From the NCBI GenBank assembly GCA_964596345.1, contig CAZQSZ010000001.1, forward strand, positions 806,001-870,000: a stretch of 64,000 nucleotides of DNA, written 5' to 3'. Positions 44,388 to 53,776 of the stretch are shown here, one piece after another. The translations under genes and the position numbers were made by a program. The DNA comes from CADEDV01 sp964596345 (GTDB taxonomy: Bacteria > Bacteroidota > Bacteroidia > Chitinophagales > Chitinophagaceae). The first letter of the stretch is position 1; every line of letters begins with the position of its first letter. The notes below the pieces were generated by a model that saw only the letters and a program-made list of their open reading frames with translations, was not told the DNA's origin and searched no databases.

Positions 44388-45410
44388 TTAAAATCTCGGG
44401 CACAATGTAGAATTCAGTGCCGACCGGCTGAACCGGTCAAGGAAGCCAATATACGATACCGATAGCTCTAAGCCACCCCGGCCGTAACTGGAGGGTTTTA
44501 GTTTGGAAATATTGATATCATAACTGAGGGCTACTGAAAATGGAACATAATCTACTTTAATAACTGGTATAAGGGCATCGTTCCAGCGGAGAAATGCACC
44601 GGCATGAACAGTGTAATCAGGTTTGTCAGGATCTCCACCCAGTTTCAATCCATACATACCGCCAGCTACTGTTTCGCTAAAACCGCCTTGCCTGGAATGA
44701 TCCGCTTGTAGTGTTACATAGGCATACTCTGTAACGCCGAGTTTGATACCCCCGGAATACACCCACTTGGGATACAATTCAATGTTTGGATTCCTGTAAA
44801 AAGAATAGGAAGGGCGGTTGAAATGATGATAGGCCGCACCAATAAAAAAATTATTATCCGGGTTATCATTGATACTGGAATTATAACTTAAACCTACACT
44901 GCCATCAAGATATATGTATGAGGCGGTTTGAAAGGTCTCACCATCGCCTCCGCCATCATATTGCGAATTAGTAGTCATTTTGGAACGATCAAAACCACGT
45001 TGCACCATACCTCCCATAAAACCAAGCGATAAATACCTGTTGCGGTCACTGCTTAGGGCCTTATGATAATTCAACGCGGGTAAAATATGGGTGGAGGTCC
45101 AGCCGATTGAACCAGCACGGTCATGCAATACCTGCATACCCATAGTGACAAAATCATCACCCTTGCCAACAGGCATTTTATATTCGCCATTGAGTGAAAC
45201 AGTACGGTAAGCATTGGTTACACTGTTCCATTGGTCCCGGTAAACAGCCTGCACTCTCACATCACCGGAGAAGATTCCTGCCAATGAAGGGTTGCGCAGT
45301 AACGGCGCTTCAAAGAACTGGGAAAAATGAATATCCTGTGCAATTGCTGCTGTTTGCAATATCAGGATGGTTGATACAAGTGATAATATTGTTGATTTTA
45401 TTTTCAGCAT
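44388..45410 (-). CDS. PorP/SprF family type IX secretion membrane protein, copy 2
   Basis: 340 aa, signal peptide ending at AAIAQ, then the family start QDIHFSQFFEAPLLRNPSLAG and a C-terminus ending TLCPRF. Its ATG shares a base with the stop of the giant upstream gene (TGATG), so translation of the two is coupled. Expected to serve export or surface attachment of that PKD-repeat protein. A TTG one codon upstream is possible but the ATG is preferred. Confidence 0.92.
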   Translation of the reverse strand: MLKIKSTILSLVSTILILQTAAIAQDIHFSQFFEAPLLRNPSLAGIFSGDVRVQAVYRDQWNSVTNAYRTVSLNGEYKMPVGKGDDFVTMGMQVLHDRAGSIGWTSTHILPALNYHKALSSDRNRYLSLGFMGGMVQRGFDRSKMTTNSQYDGGGDGETFQTASYIYLDGSVGLSYNSSINDNPDNNFFIGAAYHHFNRPSYSFYRNPNIELYPKWVYSGGIKLGVTEYAYVTLQADHSRQGGFSETVAGGMYGLKLGGDPDKPDYTVHAGAFLRWNDALIPVIKVDYVPFSVALSYDINISKLKPSSYGRGGLELSVSYIGFLDRFSRSALNSTLCPRF

Positions 45411-48400
45411 CAAAGTATTAAAGAAATATTTCCGTTTAATTTGATAGTATCGCCGTTATCACAAAATACTTCGGCCTGGTAAACATATACATCGGCCTGT
45501 GGTTTGTTTCCCTTATAGGTTCCATTCCAGCCAGCCAGCGGATCATTGGGCTGAAAATTCTGTCTTTCAAAAACCACTTCACCCCAGCGGTTGAAAATAC
45601 GCAACACTTTTACGCTGAATAATCCTCTCCCTCTCGGGTAAAAAATATCATTACTGCCATCACCGTTGGGGGAAAACGTATTCGGAATAAACAGGTTGGC
45701 ATCTTTACAAATCACAATTACTTCAACCGTACCAGTATTCCGGCAGCCATTAGCGTCAGTAAATAAAACTGTATAGTTGGTATTGAACCTTGGCCCTGCA
45801 TCCGGGGTTGGGCAGTTAGTACAACTAAGCCCTGCCGCAGGTGACCATTGCCAGTTGATCGTATTGGGTGTGTAAGTGGCCGGAATGGTGACCGGGAAGC
45901 CGGCCTGCACGGTCATTTGCCCGGGCAGCGTAACAGTCGGCAACGGATGAACAGTTATATTTTGTGTAGTGGTATCAGCACAGCCACTGCTGTTGGTGGC
46001 AATAGTTGTTACCACAAAACTGCCTGCTGTGTTATAAAATTGCAACGAAGGATTTTGTAAGGAAGAGGTATTCCCGTTCGGGAAAGTCCATTGCCAAGAC
46101 ACGGCAGACGTATCCGGTCGCAAAAAAATACCTGTATGCAAAATGGATTCATTGATACATATATTATTATCGCCATTAATCGAAATTAACGGGCTTTCCA
46201 CCACTTTTACGATCTGTTGTTTGGTAGCGGTGTCACGACAACCACTTTGAGTTTGCACGTCAAGCGATACCGTATATAATCCCGGGGATGTATACTGGTG
46301 AACCGGGTTTTGTAAAACAGAGGTGCCGCCATCTCCAAATGACCAGTTGTAACTGATGATCGGGTCATTAAAAGTGGTGGAGTCGCTGAAGTTTACAAAG
46401 CCGCTATCACAAAAAAGAGTTTGATTTAAACCGAAATTAGGATCGGCACCGCTCACATATAGCGTATCTATTCCTTCCAGCGGAATTAAACAACCTGCAG
46501 GGTCCCGCAGAATTACTTTGGGTACGAAAGTGCCGTAAGAGGTATAAATATGATTTACGTTAGGAGAAACATTGTTAAGTATATTCCCATCACCAAAATC
46601 CCAGAAATAGGAGCCGCCTGTAACAGTACTTATCACATTCATACCAATAGAAAGGGGTTTACATCCATTGACGGGAGTATAATCCAGCCGGGCACCTGTA
46701 GTGTCAAAAACAGTGATAGTTTGAAAGGCGGAGTCAATACAACCACCGGGGCTTGTTATCAAAAGCTTTACAATATAAGTACCGGGTGTTGAATAATAAT
46801 GTATCGGGTCACGCAACGGAGATGTGCCCTGTCCTGCTCCAAAATCCCATAAAACAGAAGTATAGAATGTTGATGTATTGGTGAACTGAATTTCCAACGG
46901 GGTACAGCCTCCTGCGGTATCACTGGCAGTAAAACCGGCAACCGGATTTTCAACCCGGATATAAATATTTTTGATTGTTGAATCAGCACAGCCAAAGGAA
47001 TCTATAATGCTTAGTTTGACATTGTAAAATCCTGCCGATGTATAAACATTTGTTGGAGAAGTCAGAGAGGAGCTGTTGCCATCCCCAAAATCCCATAGAC
47101 TGCTGAATCCGGTAGCAATGGTCGTATTCGTAAAGCTGACAGTAGCACCGGGACAAGTAAGTGTGTCGGCAGAAATAAAATCCGGTAGTGGATCAGTTAC
47201 AGTTACATGATTAAGCTGGGTAATACTATCCCGGCAACCGGCAGCATCTGTTACAATTAATTGAACAGTATAGGTCCCTGGTGTAATATAGGTATGCTGG
47301 AAAGGAGGTGAGTTCAAATTCTGAATAGTACCATCTCCAAAATCCCATCGCCAGTTCGTGATGTTATTTAATCCATCGGTGGTGGAAAGATCTGTAAAGT
47401 TGGTAGCCAGCCCGGAACAACCGGAAGGATTGGCTGCTGTAAAGTTGGCAAGCGGCCCGTTGATCCGGATAAAATTATTTTTAATAATAGTATCTGTACA
47501 ACCATTTACATCTGTAATTACGAGTCTTACGGTGAATGTTCCGGAAGTAGTATAGGTGTAGCCAATGGATGCTGCAGCTGTATTGATTTGTGAACCATCT
47601 CCAAAATCCCAGGAATAATTAGTGATGTTGGGCTGTACAATATTTGTTGCTGTAAAGGCAATAAAAGCTGACTTACAACCAGTGGTGGTGCTCGCAGTAA
47701 AATCCGGCGCTTCATTAACAGCTCTTATAACCCGGGTGGTGGTGTCAGAACAAGTTCCATTTGTTACGATCAGCCTCACCGTATAGGTTCCTAACCCGGG
47801 AAATGTGTGTACAGGATTTTGTATAGTGACTACCGGACTGCCATCTCCAAAATTCCATTCCCAGGAAAGCGGAGCCAGGCCCGGGTTTACAATCGAAAAA
47901 TCCGTAAAACTGAAGCGTAGCCGGTTAATACAATTAGGGGTACTCGTAAATGCTGCAATGGGAGGATTGATATAAATATAATTGATGCGGGTAATCGTAT
48001 CGGGGCAGCCATTATTAGTAGCGATCAGTGTTACCGTCTGGTAACCGGTATCAGTATAAAGATGTACAGGATTTTGAAGAACAGAGGTGCCGCCATCTCC
48101 AAATATCCAGTTCCATTCATCTGCGGCTGGTGTGCTGGCATCAAAGAAATAAGCTGGTTGGCGGGCACACATCTGTGACGGACCGGAAAAATCAGCAGTT
48201 GGTTTTGTTCCAACCCGCACCGCTCCGGGAAGTAATAATGTATCCCGGCACCCTGTACTTGTCGTGATAATCAGCCGAACGGCATATGTTCCCTGTACTG
48301 CATAGGTATAATTAGGATTAGCTAATGTGGAAGTGCCGACACCATCTCCAAAATCCCATTCGTAAGAAGTAATGGCATCAACTGAACTGATTACCGGAAC

Positions 48401-49792
48401 AGGAGAAATGGTATAAGGAACACAGCCCCGGACCGGCAGTCCGTTTATATTGATGATAGCTCTTTGTACCCTGATATAAGCAGGTCTTACTATCGTATCA
48501 GTGCAGCCAGCTGCATTAGAAACAATAAGGGAAACATCATAAGCACCATAATTAGTATAGGTGTGTGAAGGATTCTGCAGCAAAGAAACAGGTGATCCAT
48601 CTCCAAAATCCCATTGCCAGCTTACTGCCCCGGCAGAAAGATCCTGGAAATTAACGGTAAGGGAGGGCTCACATCGGGAAGTAACCGGGGCGGTAAAATT
48701 TGCCGTGGGTCTTCCATTTACAGTGATGGTTTGTGAAACAGAATCTATACAGGTAGAATACGTATTATAAAGCCATACGGTATAGGAACCCGGAGCAGTA
48801 TAAACATAAGTGGCATTGAGGCCAGTAGCAGTGCCTCCGTCCCCGAACGACCAGCTGCTGCTGACCGGCACCGGTGTCGACATATTTACAAAAGGAACGA
48901 TTTCATTAACACAAATGCTTGGCGGAACTGTAAAAGCAGTATTGAAACCTCCAATAACGATGGGGACTGTAGTGCGAAATGTATCTATGCATCCCGCACT
49001 GCTGGAAGTTATTAAAGTAACCGTATAAGATCCGTTAGCGGTATAGGTATGAGAAGGGTTTTGTGCAGTGGATGTACCCGCATCGCCAAAATCCCATTGA
49101 TAACTTAATGTACCGGGACCGGTTGACAGGTTGGTAAAATTAATAACAGCAGGAGCACTGCATACCGTTGGTTGTGAATGAAAAAAACTGGCAGCTACAC
49201 CCGGAGTAACGGCAATATAAGTAGGGCGGCTGATGGTCCGGGTGCAGCCTTTATCGTTCGTAACCCTCAGCGTAACGGTAAATAATCCTGCGGTTGTATA
49301 GGTGACAAAAGGATTTTGTAAAGACGATGTAATACCATTTCCAAAATCCCAGTTCCAGCTAACATTTGTATTGCCGGCTCCGGCAGTGGATAGATCGGTG
49401 AACTGCACCCGCAAGGGGAAACAACCACTTGTATTATTAGCCGAGAAATTGACCACCGGGGGTTCATATACTACTATATATTGTGTCCTTGTTAAGGTGT
49501 TGGAACCATTCGCATTGGTGGCAGTTAATTGTACTGTATAAGTGCCGGGAGTAAAATAACTCGCAGTAGGATTTTGGAGAGTGGATGTGTTACCATTTCC
49601 AAAATCCCAGCTCCATGAAGTAGGATTCCCGCTGGACAAATCCTGGAAATTGACAATAAGCGGGGAACAACCCGATAAAGGTGTGCCGGTGAAATTAGCA
49701 ACTGGGTTTTGTGCATGAACAAACAAGCCTGATAATGCAGGTATCAGTAAAGCAATCAGTCTGGTAAAGTGCTTCCGCAACACAAGTCTCAA
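45410..49792 (-). CDS. giant PKD-repeat T9SS type B surface protein
   Basis: 1460 aa. A signal peptide ends near LFVHAQ (about 28); starts at TTG 49792 or TTG 49780 both fit. About 15 PKD-like repeats of roughly 85-90 residues follow, each with a GCxPL-type opening, a WDFGDG-like core and a YTVxL strand, many with a conserved Cys pair. The C-terminus (FIPNTFSPNGDGSNDIF, IFNRWGEVVFER, PQADVYVYQAEV) is the type B gliding-motility sorting domain. Such proteins are exported by the type IX system and act as adhesins or filaments; ligand unknown. It is followed directly by a PorP/SprF gene. Confidence 0.9.
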   Translation of the reverse strand: MRLVLRKHFTRLIALLIPALSGLFVHAQNPVANFTGTPLSGCSPLIVNFQDLSSGNPTSWSWDFGNGNTSTLQNPTASYFTPGTYTVQLTATNANGSNTLTRTQYIVVYEPPVVNFSANNTSGCFPLRVQFTDLSTAGAGNTNVSWNWDFGNGITSSLQNPFVTYTTAGLFTVTLRVTNDKGCTRTISRPTYIAVTPGVAASFFHSQPTVCSAPAVINFTNLSTGPGTLSYQWDFGDAGTSTAQNPSHTYTANGSYTVTLITSSSAGCIDTFRTTVPIVIGGFNTAFTVPPSICVNEIVPFVNMSTPVPVSSSWSFGDGGTATGLNATYVYTAPGSYTVWLYNTYSTCIDSVSQTITVNGRPTANFTAPVTSRCEPSLTVNFQDLSAGAVSWQWDFGDGSPVSLLQNPSHTYTNYGAYDVSLIVSNAAGCTDTIVRPAYIRVQRAIININGLPVRGCVPYTISPVPVISSVDAITSYEWDFGDGVGTSTLANPNYTYAVQGTYAVRLIITTSTGCRDTLLLPGAVRVGTKPTADFSGPSQMCARQPAYFFDASTPAADEWNWIFGDGGTSVLQNPVHLYTDTGYQTVTLIATNNGCPDTITRINYIYINPPIAAFTSTPNCINRLRFSFTDFSIVNPGLAPLSWEWNFGDGSPVVTIQNPVHTFPGLGTYTVRLIVTNGTCSDTTTRVIRAVNEAPDFTASTTTGCKSAFIAFTATNIVQPNITNYSWDFGDGSQINTAAASIGYTYTTSGTFTVRLVITDVNGCTDTIIKNNFIRINGPLANFTAANPSGCSGLATNFTDLSTTDGLNNITNWRWDFGDGTIQNLNSPPFQHTYITPGTYTVQLIVTDAAGCRDSITQLNHVTVTDPLPDFISADTLTCPGATVSFTNTTIATGFSSLWDFGDGNSSSLTSPTNVYTSAGFYNVKLSIIDSFGCADSTIKNIYIRVENPVAGFTASDTAGGCTPLEIQFTNTSTFYTSVLWDFGAGQGTSPLRDPIHYYSTPGTYIVKLLITSPGGCIDSAFQTITVFDTTGARLDYTPVNGCKPLSIGMNVISTVTGGSYFWDFGDGNILNNVSPNVNHIYTSYGTFVPKVILRDPAGCLIPLEGIDTLYVSGADPNFGLNQTLFCDSGFVNFSDSTTFNDPIISYNWSFGDGGTSVLQNPVHQYTSPGLYTVSLDVQTQSGCRDTATKQQIVKVVESPLISINGDNNICINESILHTGIFLRPDTSAVSWQWTFPNGNTSSLQNPSLQFYNTAGSFVVTTIATNSSGCADTTTQNITVHPLPTVTLPGQMTVQAGFPVTIPATYTPNTINWQWSPAAGLSCTNCPTPDAGPRFNTNYTVLFTDANGCRNTGTVEVIVICKDANLFIPNTFSPNGDGSNDIFYPRGRGLFSVKVLRIFNRWGEVVFERQNFQPNDPLAGWNGTYKGNKPQADVYVYQAEVFCDNGDTIKLNGNISLIL

Positions 49793-49899
49793 AATCGGGC
49801 AGTTTTAATAGTTTTCCTTACATGCAATGGAACAAATACGGTACAAAAATTATTCCCGTATGGGTTGTTACAGGTTTAATTGCTGACTTTTTCTATATA

Positions 49900-49917
49900 T
49901 CAAAACAATTGTTTCGA
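49900..49917. promoter_or_regulatory. near-perfect 18-bp palindrome upstream of the giant PKD gene
   Basis: TC-A-AAACAATTGTTT-C-GA has a perfect 12-bp core and matching outer bases. It lies about 110 bases upstream of the PKD gene start, in the 194-base gap after the lipoprotein gene. Possible operator; no complete promoter was identified in this gap. Confidence 0.35.
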
Positions 49918-49986
49918 CAGCAACGTTGCCTGAACGTTTAAAAAGTGAGGGTGCGGAAGATTTCAACAAAAATAGCTGATAAGGGG

Positions 49987-50397
49987 CTACAGTTTATCAA
50001 GACGCATGGTTTTAGTTTCTGCGCCTACGGTCTGAGTGGCCTCCACATAGGTCCAGCTGTTACGGTTGATGCGCCAGTTGCCGTTGATCAGGTCAAGGGG
50101 ACTGGTGGCATTGACAAAATTGGCCGAGGTGGTCATGGTAGAGGCATTACCATCCCATGTGCCGGTTTTTTCTACCGTACCATTATTGATGGCATCGACC
50201 GTTTTATTGCTGTAGTATTGAAATTTATACGTGGAGAAACTGGACGTGATATTATTGCTGTTCTGCGTAAAGCTGGTGATTTTCCATTGTCCATCTGTCA
50301 TGGCCCTGATCACCAGGTCCTGCTGAATATTTTCAACGGTCTTTTTGCAGCCAGAAAGCAGCAGGATCAAAAAAAGAGAAGTAAGTAATGGCTTCAT
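49987..50397 (-). CDS. lipoprotein, lipocalin-like
   Basis: 136 aa with a lipoprotein signal (MKPLLTSLFLILLLSGC, Cys at about 17). The mature part begins with a helix, then DGQWKITSFTQNS and alternating strands with FKFQ/YKFQYYSN and TGTWDGN, resembling the lipocalin-like small lipoproteins common in Bacteroidota. Function unknown. The start at 50397 is chosen because the longer frame to 50445 has no signal at its N-terminus. Divergent from the macroglobulin-type gene. Confidence 0.72.
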   Translation of the reverse strand: MKPLLTSLFLILLLSGCKKTVENIQQDLVIRAMTDGQWKITSFTQNSNNITSSFSTYKFQYYSNKTVDAINNGTVEKTGTWDGNASTMTTSANFVNATSPLDLINGNWRINRNSWTYVEATQTVGAETKTMRLDKL

Positions 50398-50415
50398 AGA
50401 ATAGTTTAGAAGACA

Positions 50416-50445
50416 CAAAATAATCATATTGGCCAGCTTTTCCAA
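50416..50445 (-). promoter_or_regulatory. candidate promoter for the lipoprotein gene
   Basis: Minus-strand TTG (50443-50445), a 19-base spacer and TTATTTTG (50416-50423), one base off TAnnTTTG. The leader to the ATG at 50397 is short (about 12-14 bases). Confidence 0.5.
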
Positions 50446-50548
50446 TAGCAGTTTACCGCTTTTTGGAACGGGAATTAACCTTATTTAAGCAGGTCTTTTT
50501 TTGCCCTTCCGCCTGCAGGAATTAATTTCATACCTGAACCTTGGATCA

Positions 50549-52981
50549 ATGAAAAGAAAAACACTGTTAACGGTTATTCTAAGCCTGCCGGTCCTGCTTT
50601 TTGCGCAAACCCCGGACGACAAATTAAAGCAATGGGCGGGCCAGAACCCGGTAGAAAAACTGTACCTGCATTGCGACCGGGACGAATACCTTGCCGGCCA
50701 AACGATCTGGTTCAAAGCCTACCAGTATGCAGAGTTCCTGCCGTATGACAAAAGCAGTAATCTTTTTGTAGAATTGCTGAATGAGAATTCATCGATCGTT
50801 CTTCGGAACACATTCCCTGTAGTACTTGCTGTTTCCCGCGGTCAGCTGGATATCCCAGATACATTATCAACCGGTAAATACATTCTCCGGGCTTATACCG
50901 CCACCATGCTGAATCATGACCCTGGTTTTGTTTTCAAAAAAACGATTGAGGTTACAGGAAAAGAACAAAAGCCGAGGCAATCAATACCGGTTGTTACCAA
51001 GACCAGGATGGAATTTTTTCCGGAGGGCGGCAATTTTGTGGCAGGACAACCCAATACTATTGCTTTTAAAGCCACTACGGAAGAGGGAATGCCTGTAGCC
51101 GTAAAGGGTTTTTTGAAGAATGAAAAAGGAGAGACAATAACCGATTTCAGCTCTTATCATGATGGAATGGGAATGATCGATATCAGCAAAGCTGAAAAGA
51201 CCGGCTATTATGTGCAATTGGAAAACGATGCAGCCGGTGTAAAATATGAACTGCCCAAAGTGATGGATAAAGGAGTTGTCTTCCGGTTGCTGACAGGAGA
51301 TGATGGTATTCATTTCGAAATCTTCCAGTCAAAAAATGATCCTGTTTTTAGTGCTGCTTACATACTTGGTCAGATGCAGCATAACGTAGTCTTTAAACAA
51401 CCTTTGAAAGAAGGGGTTGCCGCACTCAGCGGGCTGATCAAAACCGATAATCTTTCCTCCGGTATTTTACACATCACTGTTTTTAATAAGGACGGGCTGC
51501 CATTGGCCGAACGGCTGAGTTTTATTGACAACAAAGAGTATGTACAATCCGCCCAGCTCCTAGCTGACACGATCAATATAAACAGCCGGGGTAAAAATCA
51601 TTTGACGCTGTCATTTGCCGATACCGTGAAAGGTAATTTTTCAGTAGCCATTACTGATGCGGCTTTTGAAAGCCATCTTCAACGGGAACAAAATATGTAT
51701 TCATCCCTGTTGCTCACTTCTGATCTCAAAGGATATGTTCATAATCCCGCCTATTATTTTTCCCAAGGAAACGATTCGGTGAAATATGCGATGGACCTGC
51801 TGATGATGACCAATGGCTGGCGGAGGTTCAACTGGGAGCAACTGCTGAAAAACCCTTTACCGGCTAATCAGTACAAGGACGCAGGCTATATAACCTTATC
51901 AGGACAAGTGAACCTGGAAGGCACCAAAAAACCATTTGCAGAGAAAGACCTGTTGTTGTATATCGTGGCAGCTGATTCCAGTAAAAATGCCCAGTTGGTA
52001 AAAACAGATGCAAATGGAAGATACAGCATTGATTCGCTCATCTTTTTTGGGAAAGCCAGTGTTTTATTCAGTGATATCCGGGGGAAGAAAAGCAGGTTTG
52101 TGGATATAAAACCTGCCGCAGACTCATTAAGTCGTCCTTACATGTTGCCATTAGTTGATAAAAAGGAAACAATACAATTCTCAAAGGATGAAGTTGAAGA
52201 AAAAGAGTTTCAGCATAAATTCAATGAAGAATATACATCATTTATAAAGGCTAATGGGTTGGTGCTATCTGAAGTTATTGTAAAAAGTCAGAAGAAGAGT
52301 CCTTTGCAGGAACTCGAAGATAAATATACTTCCGGCGCTTTTTCAGGTGATACAAGAAGAACATTTGATCTGATGAATACAGATGATGCAATGGCATACC
52401 TGAATATTTTTGATTTCTTACAGGCAAGGGTTCCAGGGTTAGTGGCAGGAAGAAATGATAACGGGGAATGGTTCGTTTATTACCGGCAAATGGCATCAAT
52501 CAGTTCCTTGGGTAACCAGGGGATGGATATTTTCCTGGATGAAGTATTAACAGATGCCGGTACAGTTGCCTTCCTTCCTCCGGCACAAATAGCCATGGTA
52601 AGAGTCTATAGTAGTTTTGTCGGTTCTACTGGAGGGGGCGCAGGGGGTGCCCTCGCAATTTATATGAAAAAAGGAGAAGATCTTTTTGCCTCTATGCCTG
52701 CTGCGGGTGAAGTATTAAGATACAACGGTTTTTCCATCATTAAAGAATTCTATTCGCCAGACTATAAAGTCCCGGTAAAAAATAACGACAAGCCCGATCA
52801 GCGGCTGACCCTCTACTGGAAACCGGATATCAATATAGCAGGAGTGAATGCAAAAATTCCATTGATCTTTTATAATACAGACAGGGCCAAAAGTTTTAAA
52901 GTAGTGGTTGAAGGAATGACGTATGATGGCAAACTGCTGATGATCGAAAAGATAATTACGCCTGCCGGTAAAGCCTTTTAA
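50549..52981 (+). CDS. macroglobulin-like protein with TonB-plug-like C-part
   Basis: 810 aa from the ATG, with a signal peptide ending at VLLFAQ. An N-terminal MG2-like region (EKLYLHCDRDEYLAGQTIWF) and further beta-sandwich domains fill about 30-430; a carboxypeptidase-regulatory-like fold follows (about 460-540), then a TonB-receptor-plug-like segment (about 600-720, with ARVPGLVAGRND and GGGAGGALAIYMKKGED). No outer-membrane barrel follows, although a plug normally precedes one. Such proteins are annotated in Bacteroidota as 'plug domain-containing' of unknown role; periplasmic or surface location is expected. The N-terminal MG2 resemblance is by motif only. Confidence 0.75.
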   Translation: MKRKTLLTVILSLPVLLFAQTPDDKLKQWAGQNPVEKLYLHCDRDEYLAGQTIWFKAYQYAEFLPYDKSSNLFVELLNENSSIVLRNTFPVVLAVSRGQLDIPDTLSTGKYILRAYTATMLNHDPGFVFKKTIEVTGKEQKPRQSIPVVTKTRMEFFPEGGNFVAGQPNTIAFKATTEEGMPVAVKGFLKNEKGETITDFSSYHDGMGMIDISKAEKTGYYVQLENDAAGVKYELPKVMDKGVVFRLLTGDDGIHFEIFQSKNDPVFSAAYILGQMQHNVVFKQPLKEGVAALSGLIKTDNLSSGILHITVFNKDGLPLAERLSFIDNKEYVQSAQLLADTININSRGKNHLTLSFADTVKGNFSVAITDAAFESHLQREQNMYSSLLLTSDLKGYVHNPAYYFSQGNDSVKYAMDLLMMTNGWRRFNWEQLLKNPLPANQYKDAGYITLSGQVNLEGTKKPFAEKDLLLYIVAADSSKNAQLVKTDANGRYSIDSLIFFGKASVLFSDIRGKKSRFVDIKPAADSLSRPYMLPLVDKKETIQFSKDEVEEKEFQHKFNEEYTSFIKANGLVLSEVIVKSQKKSPLQELEDKYTSGAFSGDTRRTFDLMNTDDAMAYLNIFDFLQARVPGLVAGRNDNGEWFVYYRQMASISSLGNQGMDIFLDEVLTDAGTVAFLPPAQIAMVRVYSSFVGSTGGGAGGALAIYMKKGEDLFASMPAAGEVLRYNGFSIIKEFYSPDYKVPVKNNDKPDQRLTLYWKPDINIAGVNAKIPLIFYNTDRAKSFKVVVEGMTYDGKLLMIEKIITPAGKAF

Positions 52982-53016
52982 AAAGAGGCCCCGGCTTCTT
53001 CATATAAACCGGGGCC
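52980..53016 (-). terminator. terminator after the DinB-like gene
   Basis: GGCCCCGG and CCGGGGCC (52987-52994 and 53009-53016) form an 8-bp GC stem with a 14-base loop; on the minus strand it is followed by TCTTTTT. It also lies right after the + strand gene's stop, but the + side has few T. Confidence 0.75.
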
Positions 53017-53040
53017 GGGGTTTCTCAACCGTGAATTACT

Positions 53041-53661
53041 TTATTTGGGAAAATTGGGATCGGCTTTCACTTCATTGATCTGTTGGGTGTGCCGGTCGGA
53101 GTGGGCCGACATAAAAAGCAGGAACTGGTAACCGTCGATAGATCCGAAGGGTAACTGGAAAACATGGTTACGCAGGTCTTCTGTGGTATTCTTCACATAT
53201 TTCAGGTGTTCGCCGCGGGAGGCTTTAAAGGCAGCGATGGCTTCCGTCATATTTTGCCATGTAGCTTTTCCGGGCAGCATGGGTTCAGCAGCTTTTGCCT
53301 TTTGGCTCCTGTTTTCTATCATTTTTACAATCTCTTCATCGGATACTTTTATTTCTGAACGTTTCTCCGGGGTGGCCGGTGTTTTCATGGTGGCCTCAAA
53401 CATGCCCCAGAGGCCGTTCTCAGCTAATATGATATGGTAGAAACACTCTTTTACACTCCAGCGGTCAGGGGCTGGTTTGAAATTCAGCTGGGCTTCCGAC
53501 AATCCTTTTATACTCTTCAGCAGGTTGGCTTTTGTTTCTTTCAGGTGCTGGACAGCAAATTTTCTTTCTTTACTGCCAAGAGAAGCATCGTTGAGGGTTC
53601 CTGCCATACCGGTGATCACCAGCAATGTAAGCAGGAGACGACCTTTGGTTCTTTTAAGCAT
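53041..53661 (-). CDS. DinB family protein with signal peptide
   Basis: 206 aa: an N-terminal hydrophobic signal (about 8-25) followed by a DinB-like four-helix bundle. Metal-ligand histidines are visible in CFYHIILAE and in the late SAHSDRHTQQI. The family includes metal-dependent thiol transferases and uncharacterised hydrolases. The signal peptide suggests a periplasmic location, unlike most DinB proteins, which are cytoplasmic. Substrate unknown. Confidence 0.82.
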   Translation of the reverse strand: MLKRTKGRLLLTLLVITGMAGTLNDASLGSKERKFAVQHLKETKANLLKSIKGLSEAQLNFKPAPDRWSVKECFYHIILAENGLWGMFEATMKTPATPEKRSEIKVSDEEIVKMIENRSQKAKAAEPMLPGKATWQNMTEAIAAFKASRGEHLKYVKNTTEDLRNHVFQLPFGSIDGYQFLLFMSAHSDRHTQQINEVKADPNFPK

Positions 53662-53776
53662 GACCTAAATTTTTTTAATGATATTTCGGATAAGCTGTTA
53701 TCCAGAGGGTGTGGAGGCAATGAAAAGGTACAAAAGTTTTTGACTCGGCCAATGATGATTTTGGTCCGTTAAGGCC

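Noticed and set aside
45410..49792. Tandem similarity in this region as a CRISPR or satellite array
   Set aside because: The repeats are about 260 bases long, keep one open frame and encode PKD domains; they are coding repeats.
49945..50388. 147-aa open frame on + opposite the lipoprotein gene
   Set aside because: The minus frame has a lipoprotein signal and a TTG-N19-TTATTTTG promoter; the + frame has neither.
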